DNA of 44,448 nucleotides from JAYYPW01 sp036128855 (GTDB lineage Bacteria; Pseudomonadota; Gammaproteobacteria; Comchoanobacterales; Comchoanobacteraceae). Location: NCBI GenBank assembly GCA_036128855.1, contig JAYYPW010000010.1, forward strand, positions 1 to 44,448, given 5' to 3'. This document shows positions 18,998 to 28,247 of this stretch, piece after piece. The notes beneath the pieces are model-generated. The model ran no database searches. It saw only the letters and a list, made by a program, of their open reading frames with translations, and was not told the origin of the DNA. The stretch's first letter is position 1. Every line of letters starts with the position of its first letter. The translations under genes and the position numbers were made by a program.

Positions 18998-20878
18998 TTA
19001 TTTTTTACTATTCTTTTCCATAGCTGGTCTTCTGATTGATATTTTTTTCTTATTTTCACTTGCACCAAATTGTCCAAAACTCTTTGTATTTTTTGGTAGA
19101 TCTTTTTGCATATTATTTACTTCTGCCTCGCGGCGTCTATCACGATCTCTGGTTATCTCTTTATAAACTGAGTTGTGTTTTTTACTTCTAAATGACAAAG
19201 AAGATCTTTGCAAGTCTAATTTAAGATCGACTAGATTTGCTAACTCTTCCATCATACCCTTTTCAATGTAATGTAATGATCTTGTAAACGTCTCTCCGTT
19301 AACATTTTCTATATCTGATAAAGCAATTTTAATTCTGTCAAAAAGTATTCCAGAAAAATACTGTGATGGACTAGCTGATTTATTATTCGCCAAGCGATGA
19401 AATGCGATCTCAATTCTTCTTTCTCTCGCATCTCTTATTGCTGTATATAACCACGGAGTAAGTTCTTCATCGATAAACGCGCCAGGGATCTTCTCAGCCA
19501 CCCTCTCTACTATCGCAGCTAATGAAAATGGTCCGTCTGCATTTGTTATATTCCCAAGGTTTAAAGTATTTAGGTCATCACCATCTCCACAAGGCTTTTC
19601 GTAATTTATTGGATTATCTTGTATCTTATCACATAATTCCAACATACTTTTTAATGTATCTTGTGCCTCTTTGTATATTGGCGTTATATCAATAGATATT
19701 TTGTATTTATCTTTTAGATCTAGGTTTTTTGGATTACAAATAGCACATAGTGCTACTAAAAATGCATAACTATCATAGAATGCAACCGTTTTTTCTGTGA
19801 TCTTTGCTGTTGTACCAAGATCTATTACTTCTTCGATTGCAAAACCTGTGTCCACTTCGAAGAAAAAACACATATCATCCTTGTCGCCATACTTGGATGG
19901 CGGACAGGAAACTCCAGGTGTAGTCATTAATTTAACACCACTTTTTGCTATATCATAGGGACTCTTATTAAATGGATGCTCCGGCCAATCGTCGATAACG
20001 GTAAAGTTTACTTTACCTCCTTTTTCTCGATGCAAAAGAAAATTTTGTGTCTTAAAATCACAATGTGCTTTACCGCGTTCTCGTAATGCGTTTAATCTAG
20101 CACCCACTTGATCAAGATAATAAGGTATGTCCCCTCGGCTAAGCGTTTTTATAGGGGCATCGATTAAACTCATAACTTCATCTCCACCATAGGTTATGAC
20201 ATGGCGTTTAGTATCTTTTATGAGTACTATTTTATCCTCAGTAGTAGTATGCATTGGATTCATGATCGAATCTTGCGCCTGCATACCATATTGTTGAGCT
20301 ATTCGATGTACATCCTTTGCTGCAACTTTTTTTCGTGTTTTATTGACATCTGTTGTATGCACAAAACCTGTTTCTTTTCTTTGCATACCTTGCTGTATAA
20401 ACTCATAGTTCTTTTCTCTATTTGGCCTTGTGTCGAATGGGCTAGGTAGTTCTGACTTTCTCACCTGGCCTTCAACAACTCGCTGACAAATTACTTGTTT
20501 ATTTTTATCAATACTTAATAAAAGTTTAGGTTTGAAGGTTTTTTCAGTCCCTTTTCTTTTATTTTCTTTTGAGGATATAAGCACCTGTAGATGACCATTA
20601 TAATTGATAAACTCAATAGACCTATCGTATTCTATCGATGAATCTCGATAGAGTTTTACAGAATTATCTTTAGATAAGGAAAGTATACTATCTTCGTTAT
20701 CTTCATCTTTAATGCGTTGTAGCCATAATGCAAATGTTTCAGGCTTAATTGATGTCAGCAGTTTATCATAATCCTGATCTGCAAACTCTGCATCCTCTTG
20801 ATGTGAATTACCTCTCAGTGCAAAGTAAGCCTGAAATACTTGTAAATCAACCACTGTTTGAATTCTGTCTTTTGACAC
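18998..20878 (-). CDS. Divergent kinase-like protein (paralogue 2, IDDWP type)
   Basis: The protein has 626 residues from a GTG at 20878; the frame is open 30-odd codons upstream but has no ATG. KAHCDFKTQNFLL (H272, D274, N279) fits the HxDxxxxN catalytic loop, and VNFTVIDDWPEHPFN (D296, D297) fits the following metal-binding strand, with the same IDDWP signature as paralogue 1. HVITYGGDEVMSLID parallels its YLIEYAGEDLVDSLL. After the core, both share PGVSCPP/PGIGMPP and FYDSYAFL, and a roughly 250-residue helical C-terminal region. The tail is strongly basic, with RDRDRRREAE and SIRRPAMEKNSKK. No membrane segment or signal peptide is seen. Activity is inferred only from motif pattern. Confidence 0.7.
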   Translation of the reverse strand: MSKDRIQTVVDLQVFQAYFALRGNSHQEDAEFADQDYDKLLTSIKPETFALWLQRIKDEDNEDSILSLSKDNSVKLYRDSSIEYDRSIEFINYNGHLQVLISSKENKRKGTEKTFKPKLLLSIDKNKQVICQRVVEGQVRKSELPSPFDTRPNREKNYEFIQQGMQRKETGFVHTTDVNKTRKKVAAKDVHRIAQQYGMQAQDSIMNPMHTTTEDKIVLIKDTKRHVITYGGDEVMSLIDAPIKTLSRGDIPYYLDQVGARLNALRERGKAHCDFKTQNFLLHREKGGKVNFTVIDDWPEHPFNKSPYDIAKSGVKLMTTPGVSCPPSKYGDKDDMCFFFEVDTGFAIEEVIDLGTTAKITEKTVAFYDSYAFLVALCAICNPKNLDLKDKYKISIDITPIYKEAQDTLKSMLELCDKIQDNPINYEKPCGDGDDLNTLNLGNITNADGPFSLAAIVERVAEKIPGAFIDEELTPWLYTAIRDARERRIEIAFHRLANNKSASPSQYFSGILFDRIKIALSDIENVNGETFTRSLHYIEKGMMEELANLVDLKLDLQRSSLSFRSKKHNSVYKEITRDRDRRREAEVNNMQKDLPKNTKSFGQFGASENKKKISIRRPAMEKNSKK

Positions 20879-21080
20879 ACATATCTTTTGTAAATTTTTA
20901 TGTATATAGTCAGGAACTGGTAGTTTTTCACAAATATCTTACCTATTTTCCTCAGATAGCTTCTATTATTCTCAAAATCGTTTGATTCGTCGTTATTCTA
21001 AGAGCAGAAAATACGTCGAATTCAGGCAAACTAGCATACGTGGTTTTGCAAAATAGTATGACACTCTATCTAACTATGCT

Positions 21081-21959
21081 TCACTTTTTGGGTTTATTGC
21101 TAGTGTTTGGGTTATGGTTTTCTAATTCAAATACTGTATTTTTTGAATTTCTTCTCCCCCCATTGGTAGTCTCTTTTTTTTTCACAACACTTTCGGGTCT
21201 TTCATTATTCAGAGATGTGCCGATTTCTTCATTCGTGTTAAGCATGTTCTGGGTTGTGGTATTGATTATCGGTGAGTCTTTTTTCCAGATAGCCACTAAT
21301 GCCTTTTCTTGCTTTTTTTCTTCTAGAGATAACTTGTCTTTATATTTTTCACATGCTTCTAGGTAATCAGCATGGTTCTTGTTAATCTCTCTCTGTTTTT
21401 TTCTTGCTATCCACATCTCTCTACCATAATATCCCCCACGCCCTAACGCAATTATGGCTAAACCGATACCTATAATCGTAACGGTTGAAAACAATGGTAA
21501 GATATTAAAAAAAACCAAACCAAAAACCGATAAGGCGGTTGCCACTGTAGATATTGTGTTGAATATTACTATGCTGCGCGCTTGGTTATATTTTTTTGTT
21601 TGATATTTATGGAAAAAATTTTTTTCTAATGGTTCCATATTTGCATCAAAGCTATCACTACAATCTTTCACCATTAACCATTTTGCTAGTACGATACTAT
21701 CTTTTTCTATTTCTTTTTCTCCTACATACACTGGGTTTTTATAATTTTCACTTTCTAAAATATGGGTAATCGGTAGCTTTCTTTTGTTTAAAGCTTGCTT
21801 GGTATGAAAAGACGAAAGATTTTGTGAACATGTAATACATGCTGCCTGAACGATATCACTTTTTATGTCGAGATTATGTTCTTTAGCCCACCTTACTAAC
21901 GTATTTCTGCACGGCACATACCGCATCACCCAGTTTTCTTCGTGCATTCTTTCAGACAT
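21081..21959 (-). CDS. Unknown protein with membrane hairpin and charged tail
   Basis: This 292-residue protein has a soluble head (1-125, including the CITC pair at 41-44), two adjacent membrane spans at about 129-152 and 154-172, a basic helical segment rich in Lys, Glu and Arg (about 178-225), and a polar tail ending in NTSNKPKK. The layout resembles the 310-residue protein at 10886-11818. I see no convincing sequence identity between them, so this may be convergent design. No enzymatic motif is visible. It lies at the head of the minus-strand block, divergent from the plus-strand gene at 22276. A host-membrane or inner-membrane location is possible. Confidence 0.6.
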   Translation of the reverse strand: MSERMHEENWVMRYVPCRNTLVRWAKEHNLDIKSDIVQAACITCSQNLSSFHTKQALNKRKLPITHILESENYKNPVYVGEKEIEKDSIVLAKWLMVKDCSDSFDANMEPLEKNFFHKYQTKKYNQARSIVIFNTISTVATALSVFGLVFFNILPLFSTVTIIGIGLAIIALGRGGYYGREMWIARKKQREINKNHADYLEACEKYKDKLSLEEKKQEKALVAIWKKDSPIINTTTQNMLNTNEEIGTSLNNERPESVVKKKETTNGGRRNSKNTVFELENHNPNTSNKPKK

Positions 21960-22275
21960 TCTTTTAACTCAACAAACTATACGATAGTCCCTATTATAGT
22001 ATATTTTATTCATATTTGGGTTAGATATTTTACTTTTCTAAAATTTGGTGTGCTATTTTTTATTAAAGACATAATCTCAGTGTGGTTTTTTCTCCCCACT
22101 TTGCCATAAGTTTTATAGCAGCAATTTGATGCCTTTTCACGTATCTATGATACCCGTGTAACTCTATAACAAAATACAACTCCCAGCCTATTATTTATTT
22201 ACTATGCTCAATTATTTTTTTTCGTGTTTTTTTTGAACTTATCTACTATAACTAAATACGAAACTGGAGTACATC
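21960..22275. other. Divergent intergenic region
   Basis: These 316 very AT-rich bases separate the minus-strand hairpin-protein gene from the plus-strand 461-residue gene, so they should carry promoters in both directions. Long T runs are present (near 22207-22230). No strong sigma-70 pair could be picked with confidence. A GGAG sequence lies 7 bases before the ATG at 22276. Confidence 0.4.
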
Positions 22276-23661
22276 ATGCCAAAATATTCTGATAAAAATG
22301 CACAAAAACTATATGAAAAGATTGAGGATTATCAGTCATATACCCAAAGTCAATCTGATAACCAAAGTCAATCTGATCAAGATTATGTAGATGTAGCTCA
22401 GCTAATCCAATATTATTCAAACAAAAGTTTTTTTAAAAAGCCTACTAAAAAAGATCTAATGCTCATCTTATCTGAAATTTGTAGACTAGAAGGGGAAAAA
22501 TGTGTGAAGAAGCTCAAAGAACGTGGCGAGAAAATAAAAGATGAAAGAGTCACAGTGTATGAAAGTGTGATCGAACCAATTAACACCATTGTCGAACAGT
22601 TGAAAAACGAACCCCGTGCTTCCTCTGCAACCTGGATAAAACACTGTGAAAAACAAAAAAAATTTGACGTTACTTGTGATCAGCTTGAGGCTATAGAAAA
22701 AGCTCGAAAAGGACTCGGAGACTATAATAAAGAATTACTGCAGTCGGCTCAAACTGAAATAGATAAAAATGAGAGCGGTTATATTACCGACAAAAATCAA
22801 TACAATGTATTTGTATATCACCTAAATCAACAATCATATGATGAGGATATGAGTTTTACATTAAATTATCATATCGGGAATCCACTTCGAGATGCAATAA
22901 AAAAATACCGAGACCAATTAATTGATCGTGCTCTTAAAGACGAAAGCTTGGATAGTAATGGAGATGATATTCATCAAGACTTTCGCGAGTCTGTACTTAA
23001 AATAGGCGCAAAAACCAAAGATGTACAATGGATAAACAAAATTAGTAAATATTCTGGAGATCTAGCTGATTCTCTCGCTGAACTCACAAATGAAAATTAT
23101 GTAGAAAAACTTCGAGATATCACATATGAATCTGTAAAAACTAAAACAGTGGACCTTCCAAAGCCAGATGATGGTTTTTATGAAAGTATTAAAGACTCCA
23201 TGCATACGGTTTATAAAAATTCTACTGCTAGAGAAAACGAACTAGAGTACTCTTTAAATATCCCTGAAGAAACCTTTAGTTTATCTACTGAGGATATATC
23301 TAAGAACATAGAGGTAAAAGAGTGGATTGATAACATCGTCTCAAGAAATTTTCACATCAACGATCGTGATGAACTCATTGGTAAGAAATATTCTAGTGAC
23401 TATTACAGCAAACTCTATTTACAGAAACCAGGAGATCCTTTTTATGGATTAGATGATTCGTCCGGCGTTTCGAATTACGTATTATCTAAATCTATTAACT
23501 ATGCACTATATAATAGCTTTGTTAATGGAGATAAACCTATTTCTGATGTACTTGATGATATTAATGAGGTGAAGAATACTCGTGAACTGAATGAAAAATG
23601 TAGCAAGCTTAACCAAAGTCGTCCCTCTGCCAATAATACAAGGCCAAGGCTGGGGTTATAG
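22276..23661 (+). CDS. Large hydrophilic protein of unknown function
   Basis: The 461 residues have no membrane segment or signal peptide and are rich in Lys, Asp, Glu, Asn, Ser and Tyr. The N-terminus holds a short tandem duplication, QSQSDNQSQSDQ, encoded by two nearly identical 18-base units at about 22343-22378. Several stretches look helical (LSEICRLEGEKCVKKLKERG, LRDAIKKYRDQLIDRALKD). No family or catalytic motif was recognised. The start is well supported: CTGGAG sits 7 bases before the ATG. It is the only plus-strand gene of the accessory block between recA and mutS. A secreted or cytosolic accessory protein is the most that can be inferred. Confidence 0.65.
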   Translation: MPKYSDKNAQKLYEKIEDYQSYTQSQSDNQSQSDQDYVDVAQLIQYYSNKSFFKKPTKKDLMLILSEICRLEGEKCVKKLKERGEKIKDERVTVYESVIEPINTIVEQLKNEPRASSATWIKHCEKQKKFDVTCDQLEAIEKARKGLGDYNKELLQSAQTEIDKNESGYITDKNQYNVFVYHLNQQSYDEDMSFTLNYHIGNPLRDAIKKYRDQLIDRALKDESLDSNGDDIHQDFRESVLKIGAKTKDVQWINKISKYSGDLADSLAELTNENYVEKLRDITYESVKTKTVDLPKPDDGFYESIKDSMHTVYKNSTARENELEYSLNIPEETFSLSTEDISKNIEVKEWIDNIVSRNFHINDRDELIGKKYSSDYYSKLYLQKPGDPFYGLDDSSGVSNYVLSKSINYALYNSFVNGDKPISDVLDDINEVKNTRELNEKCSKLNQSRPSANNTRPRLGL

Positions 23662-23886
23662 CTACAGCCACAGTAAAATGCCATACAGTTACAAATTTTA
23701 CTTTTTTTCTCAGACTTTTTCCCATGCGGTGACTACTGACATACGACTTACTTGCTTACCAACCTATATTTTTGGCCTTATACTCAACTTATTTATATCT
23801 GCTTTTTTTTGTAAATAAGCCTTCTACTTTTCTCTTTTAGATAGATCTGCTAGTATCATTGCCAAACATTGTTGAATAGTATCTTT

Positions 23887-26490
23887 ATGGACCGCCCCCA
23901 ACATACCCCCATGATCGCCCAATACCTTAAGATAAAAGCGGAGAATCCGGATAAACTCCTGTTTTATCGACTAGGCGATTTTTATGAGCTCTTTTTTGAA
24001 GATGCCATAAAAGCTGCACGTTTACTCAATATTACGTTAACTCAACGAGGCCAGTCTGCGGGAAACCCGATACCTATGGCAGGTGTTCCTTATCATGCAA
24101 GTGAAAACTACCTTGCCAAACTAGTTAAGCTCGGACAGAGCGTGGCTATTTGTGAACAGATCGGTGATCCTGCTACAAGTAAAGGTCCGGTTGAACGCGC
24201 TATTAGTCGTATAATCACCCCGGGAACCCTTAGCGATAGTGCCCTTCTAGATGAAAACCGTGCCAATATTCTAATGAGCATTGCTTCTAAGAAAGGCTTA
24301 TATGGTTTAAGCTGGCTTGAACTAGCGAGTGGTCGATTTGTGGCGACCCAAGTCTCTCATCCACACGAGGTTTCTGAAGTTTTTGCTCGTATTCAGCCCG
24401 CTGAGATTCTATGTGCAGAAGGCTTTGTATCTGACTTACAAGCGCTGCAACCACCATGTCCAATAAGTCCTTGTCCAGACGCCAGCTTTCAGCTACGTTC
24501 ATGCCGAGAATTGCTGCTTGAGCAATTTCAAACTCAGGATTTGATGAGCTTTGGTATTGCAGACTCCCCTATGGCAATTATTGCCAGTGGTAGCTTACTT
24601 CATTATATTCACCTCACCCAACAACAAAAAGCCCAACACCTGCAGACCTTAAGTTTTGATCATGCGAAAACCACCATGGCTCTTGACCCACATTCCCGGC
24701 GCCATCTTGACCTCACTCCCCAAGATGCGCAGTCCCAAGGATTCAGCCTGTTTTCTGCCATAAACCATACCCGTTCCCCTATGGGTAAACGTCTTCTAGC
24801 TAACTGGCTTCACCACCCTTTACTTGATATCAACACCATCAAGGAACGGCAACATGCAATTGGCACCTTATTGGCCCTTGATACCCAGCTAAGAGAAGAC
24901 TTCTATACCTTTTTTACTGGCCTTCCTGATGCTGAGCGTATTCTTGCGCGTGTTGCGCTTTCTAGTGCCCGCCCCACAGATCTTGGTGCTTTGCGTGACA
25001 CACTTGCCATCCTTCCCTCGCTAAAAAATTGGATTTCCCAGCATATTTCTGATAAGAGCCCACGGTTGTCACAGATTGTAGAAAGTCTTGGTCCTTTTCC
25101 TGCGCATCTTGATCTCTTGACGCGTGCCCTACAGGACGAACTTCCGGCAACTGTTCGAGATGGTGGGGTGATCGCCTCTGGATTTTGTACAACGCTTGAC
25201 CAACTGCGTAGTATTTCAGATGACGCTGATACATTTTTACTGAACCTACAAAAACGCGAACAGGAAGCAACTGGGTTAGGTAGTCTTAAAATCGCGTACA
25301 ATAAAATTTCTGGATACTATGTTGAAATTAGTAAACAGCAAGCCAGTCAAGTACCTGATCATTATATTCGTCGCCAAACGCTCAAAAATGTCGAACGCTT
25401 CACCTTACCTGAACTGAAAGCATTTGAAAATGAAGCATTGGGTGCCAAAGCAAAAGCATTAGCTCAAGAAAAGCAATTGTACCAGCAACTTATGCAAACG
25501 CTCTGTCAGGATCTAGGCTCACTACAAACTGCAGCAATGGCACTTGCCGAACTAGATTGTCTTGGAAGCTTTACCCATTACGCTTACAGTGAAAATCTAG
25601 TGGCGCCTGTACTTTCTTCTGAGCGCGGCATCATGATAGAAGCAGGAAGACACCCTGTTCTTGTACAGAAAATGGGTGATGACTTAGTTCCTAACGATAC
25701 GGTGCTAATAGACGCTCAGCCTTTTCACATTATTACAGGCCCAAATATGGGTGGTAAGTCGACTTATATGCGTCAGACCGCGCTACTAGTTCTACTCGCG
25801 CAGTGTGGTAGTTACGTGCCTTGTGCAAAAATGCAGATAGGTGTGTGTGATAGAATATTTTGTCGTGTTGGTTCAGCTGATGACCTAGCGGGTGGGCGCT
25901 CAACGTTTATGGTGGAAATGAGTGAAACGGCATATATTCTTAACCATGCCACGCCGAGAAGCTTAGTGCTGATGGACGAAGTTGGTCGTGGCACCTCTAC
26001 CTACGATGGTATGGCTCTTGCTTGGTCTCTGTGTAGCTATTTGATGGAAAATAATCGTGCTATGGTCTTATTTGCTACGCACTACTTTGAATTGACACAA
26101 CTCGCTGAACGCTACCCAAGTATAAAAAACATGCATGTAAGCGCAGACTATGTACAAGGCTCTTTAGTCTTTTTGTATAAGGTCAAGCCAGGAGCCACGA
26201 GTAAAAGCTACGGTATCCAAGTTGCCAAACTGGCTGGCGTCCCTACAGCTGTTCTGAAAGAGGCGAAAAAGAAACTACAAGACCTTCAGGCTTTGCCCGG
26301 TGTTTCCTTACAATCTGACCTGTTTGGTTCCCAACCTGAGACTAATGCTGACAATATACCTGACCATGTACAAAAAATTTTGCATACGCTGACAGAAGCA
26401 GATTTAGATTCTCTTAGTCCCCGTGATGCCTGGGATCTTATCGCAGAATTACAATCCACATTAACTGAGGATGCCATGCTAGTCTCTTAG
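23887..26490 (+). CDS. mutS: DNA mismatch repair protein MutS
   Basis: MutS recognises mismatches and recruits MutL. From ATG 23887 it has 867 residues (E. coli 853); a TTG six codons earlier is less likely. The N-terminal GDFYELFFEDA contains the Phe-x-Glu mismatch-contacting motif. The connector, lever and clamp regions follow, then the Walker A GPNMGGKSTYMRQ at about residue 618, the signature region GRSTFMVEMSETA, Walker B LVLMDEVGRGTSTYDG and the ATHYFELT switch. The C-terminal part ends in LTEADLDSLSPRDAWDLI, which matches the dimerisation tail of gammaproteobacterial MutS. No strong ribosome site is visible. The gene lies beyond the accessory block from recA; the two are often near each other in this class. 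Confidence 0.96.
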   Translation: MDRPQHTPMIAQYLKIKAENPDKLLFYRLGDFYELFFEDAIKAARLLNITLTQRGQSAGNPIPMAGVPYHASENYLAKLVKLGQSVAICEQIGDPATSKGPVERAISRIITPGTLSDSALLDENRANILMSIASKKGLYGLSWLELASGRFVATQVSHPHEVSEVFARIQPAEILCAEGFVSDLQALQPPCPISPCPDASFQLRSCRELLLEQFQTQDLMSFGIADSPMAIIASGSLLHYIHLTQQQKAQHLQTLSFDHAKTTMALDPHSRRHLDLTPQDAQSQGFSLFSAINHTRSPMGKRLLANWLHHPLLDINTIKERQHAIGTLLALDTQLREDFYTFFTGLPDAERILARVALSSARPTDLGALRDTLAILPSLKNWISQHISDKSPRLSQIVESLGPFPAHLDLLTRALQDELPATVRDGGVIASGFCTTLDQLRSISDDADTFLLNLQKREQEATGLGSLKIAYNKISGYYVEISKQQASQVPDHYIRRQTLKNVERFTLPELKAFENEALGAKAKALAQEKQLYQQLMQTLCQDLGSLQTAAMALAELDCLGSFTHYAYSENLVAPVLSSERGIMIEAGRHPVLVQKMGDDLVPNDTVLIDAQPFHIITGPNMGGKSTYMRQTALLVLLAQCGSYVPCAKMQIGVCDRIFCRVGSADDLAGGRSTFMVEMSETAYILNHATPRSLVLMDEVGRGTSTYDGMALAWSLCSYLMENNRAMVLFATHYFELTQLAERYPSIKNMHVSADYVQGSLVFLYKVKPGATSKSYGIQVAKLAGVPTAVLKEAKKKLQDLQALPGVSLQSDLFGSQPETNADNIPDHVQKILHTLTEADLDSLSPRDAWDLIAELQSTLTEDAMLVS

Positions 26491-26549
26491 ATGGCTAGTT
26501 TTTTTATTTGTAGTTTGCTAAAGTAATAAAAAAGTTAGAAAAGGACATT

Positions 26550-27638
26550 ATGCGTATACTAGTTACCGGAGTTGCAGGCTTTATTGGCTTTCATGTAGCA
26601 AAAGCGCTTGTTGCACGTGGTGACACCGTACTAGGTATAGACAACCTCAATGATTACTACGACCCAAAATTGAAAAAAGCCAGACTACGGCAGCTGGGTA
26701 TTGTTGATGAGAATTTTAAGAATGGCAAATATATGCAGTCTAGCCGGCACCCAAGTTTTCAGTTTCTAAAACTTGATATCACGCTTTATAAATCGCTTGC
26801 CACAGTATTTGAAAATCATCATTTTGACGCTGTTTGCCACCTTGCAGGACAAGCCGGCACCTATTTTTCTTCAAAAAATCCCAATGCCTGTGTGTCTTCC
26901 AATATAGTTGGTTTTTCCAATATCATTGAATGCGTTAGACAGGCGGGAATAAAAAACTTTTGCTATGCCTCCTCAGCGTCAGTATACGGATTAAATTGTA
27001 GTGAAGCACTAACAACAGAACATGCTACTAATCACCCAGCTTCTTTATATGCTGCAACTAAAAAATCGAATGAACTCATAGCACATGCGTATAGTCATCA
27101 ATATGGTATTTCTACCACTGGACTACGCTATTTTACCGTTTATGGTCCGTGGGGGAGACCAGATATGGCCCCAATGTTATTCACCCAATCAATACTATCC
27201 GGAGATCCCATAACCCTTTATAATCGAGGTGATATGTGGCGAGACTTAACCTACATAGATGATGTGGTGGAATCTACCATTGCAATCCTTGATAAACCTG
27301 CCACAAGCAACTTGAATTGGGATATCAAGTCGCCAAATCAGGCATCTTCTGATGCGCCCTACCAAATATTCAATGTAGGTAATAATAGTCCTGTTCGTAT
27401 AGGAGACTTTCTCAGCTATCTCGAGAAAACCTTGGGTATTAAAGCAAATATCCATTTTAAGCCAGTACGTAAAAGCGACATGATATTCACCCATGCTGAT
27501 ACTTCATCGTTAACACAGTTTATTGGTAAAGCACCTCAAACTGCATTGTCTGATGGCATTGCTGCATTTATTTCTTGGTTTAAATCTTACGAGGCTCAGC
27601 AATCCTGGCTACACGCTAGCTCCAAGGACGCATCCTAG
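26550..27638 (+). CDS. NAD-dependent UDP-sugar 4-epimerase (UDP-glucuronate epimerase type)
   Basis: This is a 362-residue short-chain dehydrogenase of the extended type. TGVAGFIGFHVAKAL is the Rossmann GxxGxxG NAD site. The IDNLNDYYDPKLKKARL stretch after it is characteristic of UDP-glucuronate 4-epimerases. The active site shows SSASVYG (Ser) and YAATKK (YxxxK). FTVYGPWGRPDMAP follows, again typical of the UDP-glucuronate and UDP-GalNAcA epimerase group. The likely product is an activated hexuronic acid for capsule, LPS or other surface glycan. AAGGA lies 4 bases before the ATG and the gene starts 59 bases after mutS. The glycosyltransferases nearby fit a glycan role; exact specificity is unknown. 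Confidence 0.88.
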   Translation: MRILVTGVAGFIGFHVAKALVARGDTVLGIDNLNDYYDPKLKKARLRQLGIVDENFKNGKYMQSSRHPSFQFLKLDITLYKSLATVFENHHFDAVCHLAGQAGTYFSSKNPNACVSSNIVGFSNIIECVRQAGIKNFCYASSASVYGLNCSEALTTEHATNHPASLYAATKKSNELIAHAYSHQYGISTTGLRYFTVYGPWGRPDMAPMLFTQSILSGDPITLYNRGDMWRDLTYIDDVVESTIAILDKPATSNLNWDIKSPNQASSDAPYQIFNVGNNSPVRIGDFLSYLEKTLGIKANIHFKPVRKSDMIFTHADTSSLTQFIGKAPQTALSDGIAAFISWFKSYEAQQSWLHASSKDAS

Positions 27639-28247
27639 TCTTGTGTGGTTACACCTTTATTCTCTTTTTAGTTAGCTATTCATTTACATCAAGCCCAGCA
27701 ATTTTTTTCAGAAGTTTTTGATAGACAATCTAGCTTATCAACATAATCTTCAACCCCATGGATATTTATTTTCCTCACAGAATAAATCATGATTATTCTG
27801 TACCTACTATATGATAATTTCATGATGACCCACGGCTTGTAACGGTTGTTTTACTGTATTGCCTATAAATAATCCTCTCGCTACAATAATCAAAAATTTT
27901 TTGCAATAGAATTATTGGCCCCATGTGTAGTTCTCTTAAGATACTCTTACTTAAATAACGTATTTTCTCTTTCATCTCACTAACTTGAAATAATTATCTT
28001 ACCTGTTAACTGTCAAGCTATTCTCTTAAAACCTTGCACATTCGACTATAATTGTACGTGTTATGATGTTATTTTTCCTTTGGCTCTTTCGTAGCCAAAT
28101 TACTACTGGTATTTTTATTTTTTTACTTCTATGATTGCACTATGAAGGGTTGTAAATACTACTTGTTGTGGACATCTTGATAAGTAGACTACAAAAAAAC
28201 CCTGCCGTACATTTTATTTAATTAAGGTATCAAAAAAGGTTTTTAAT
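27639..28247. other. Intergenic stretch without recognised gene
   Basis: These 609 AT-rich bases lie between the epimerase and the membrane glycosyltransferase, both on the plus strand. All frames are broken. A small perfect hairpin (TTTGGCT, 7-base loop, AGCCAAA) lies at 28079-28099, without an immediate T run, so I do not call it a terminator. Nothing else was recognised. Confidence 0.4.

Noticed and set aside
24903..25301. 132-codon minus-strand frame inside mutS
   Set aside because: It is the reverse shadow of a strongly conserved coding region, with no independent support.
28079..28099. Hairpin in the gap before the membrane glycosyltransferase as a terminator
   Set aside because: No T run follows directly, and it lies over 400 bases from the end of the epimerase gene.
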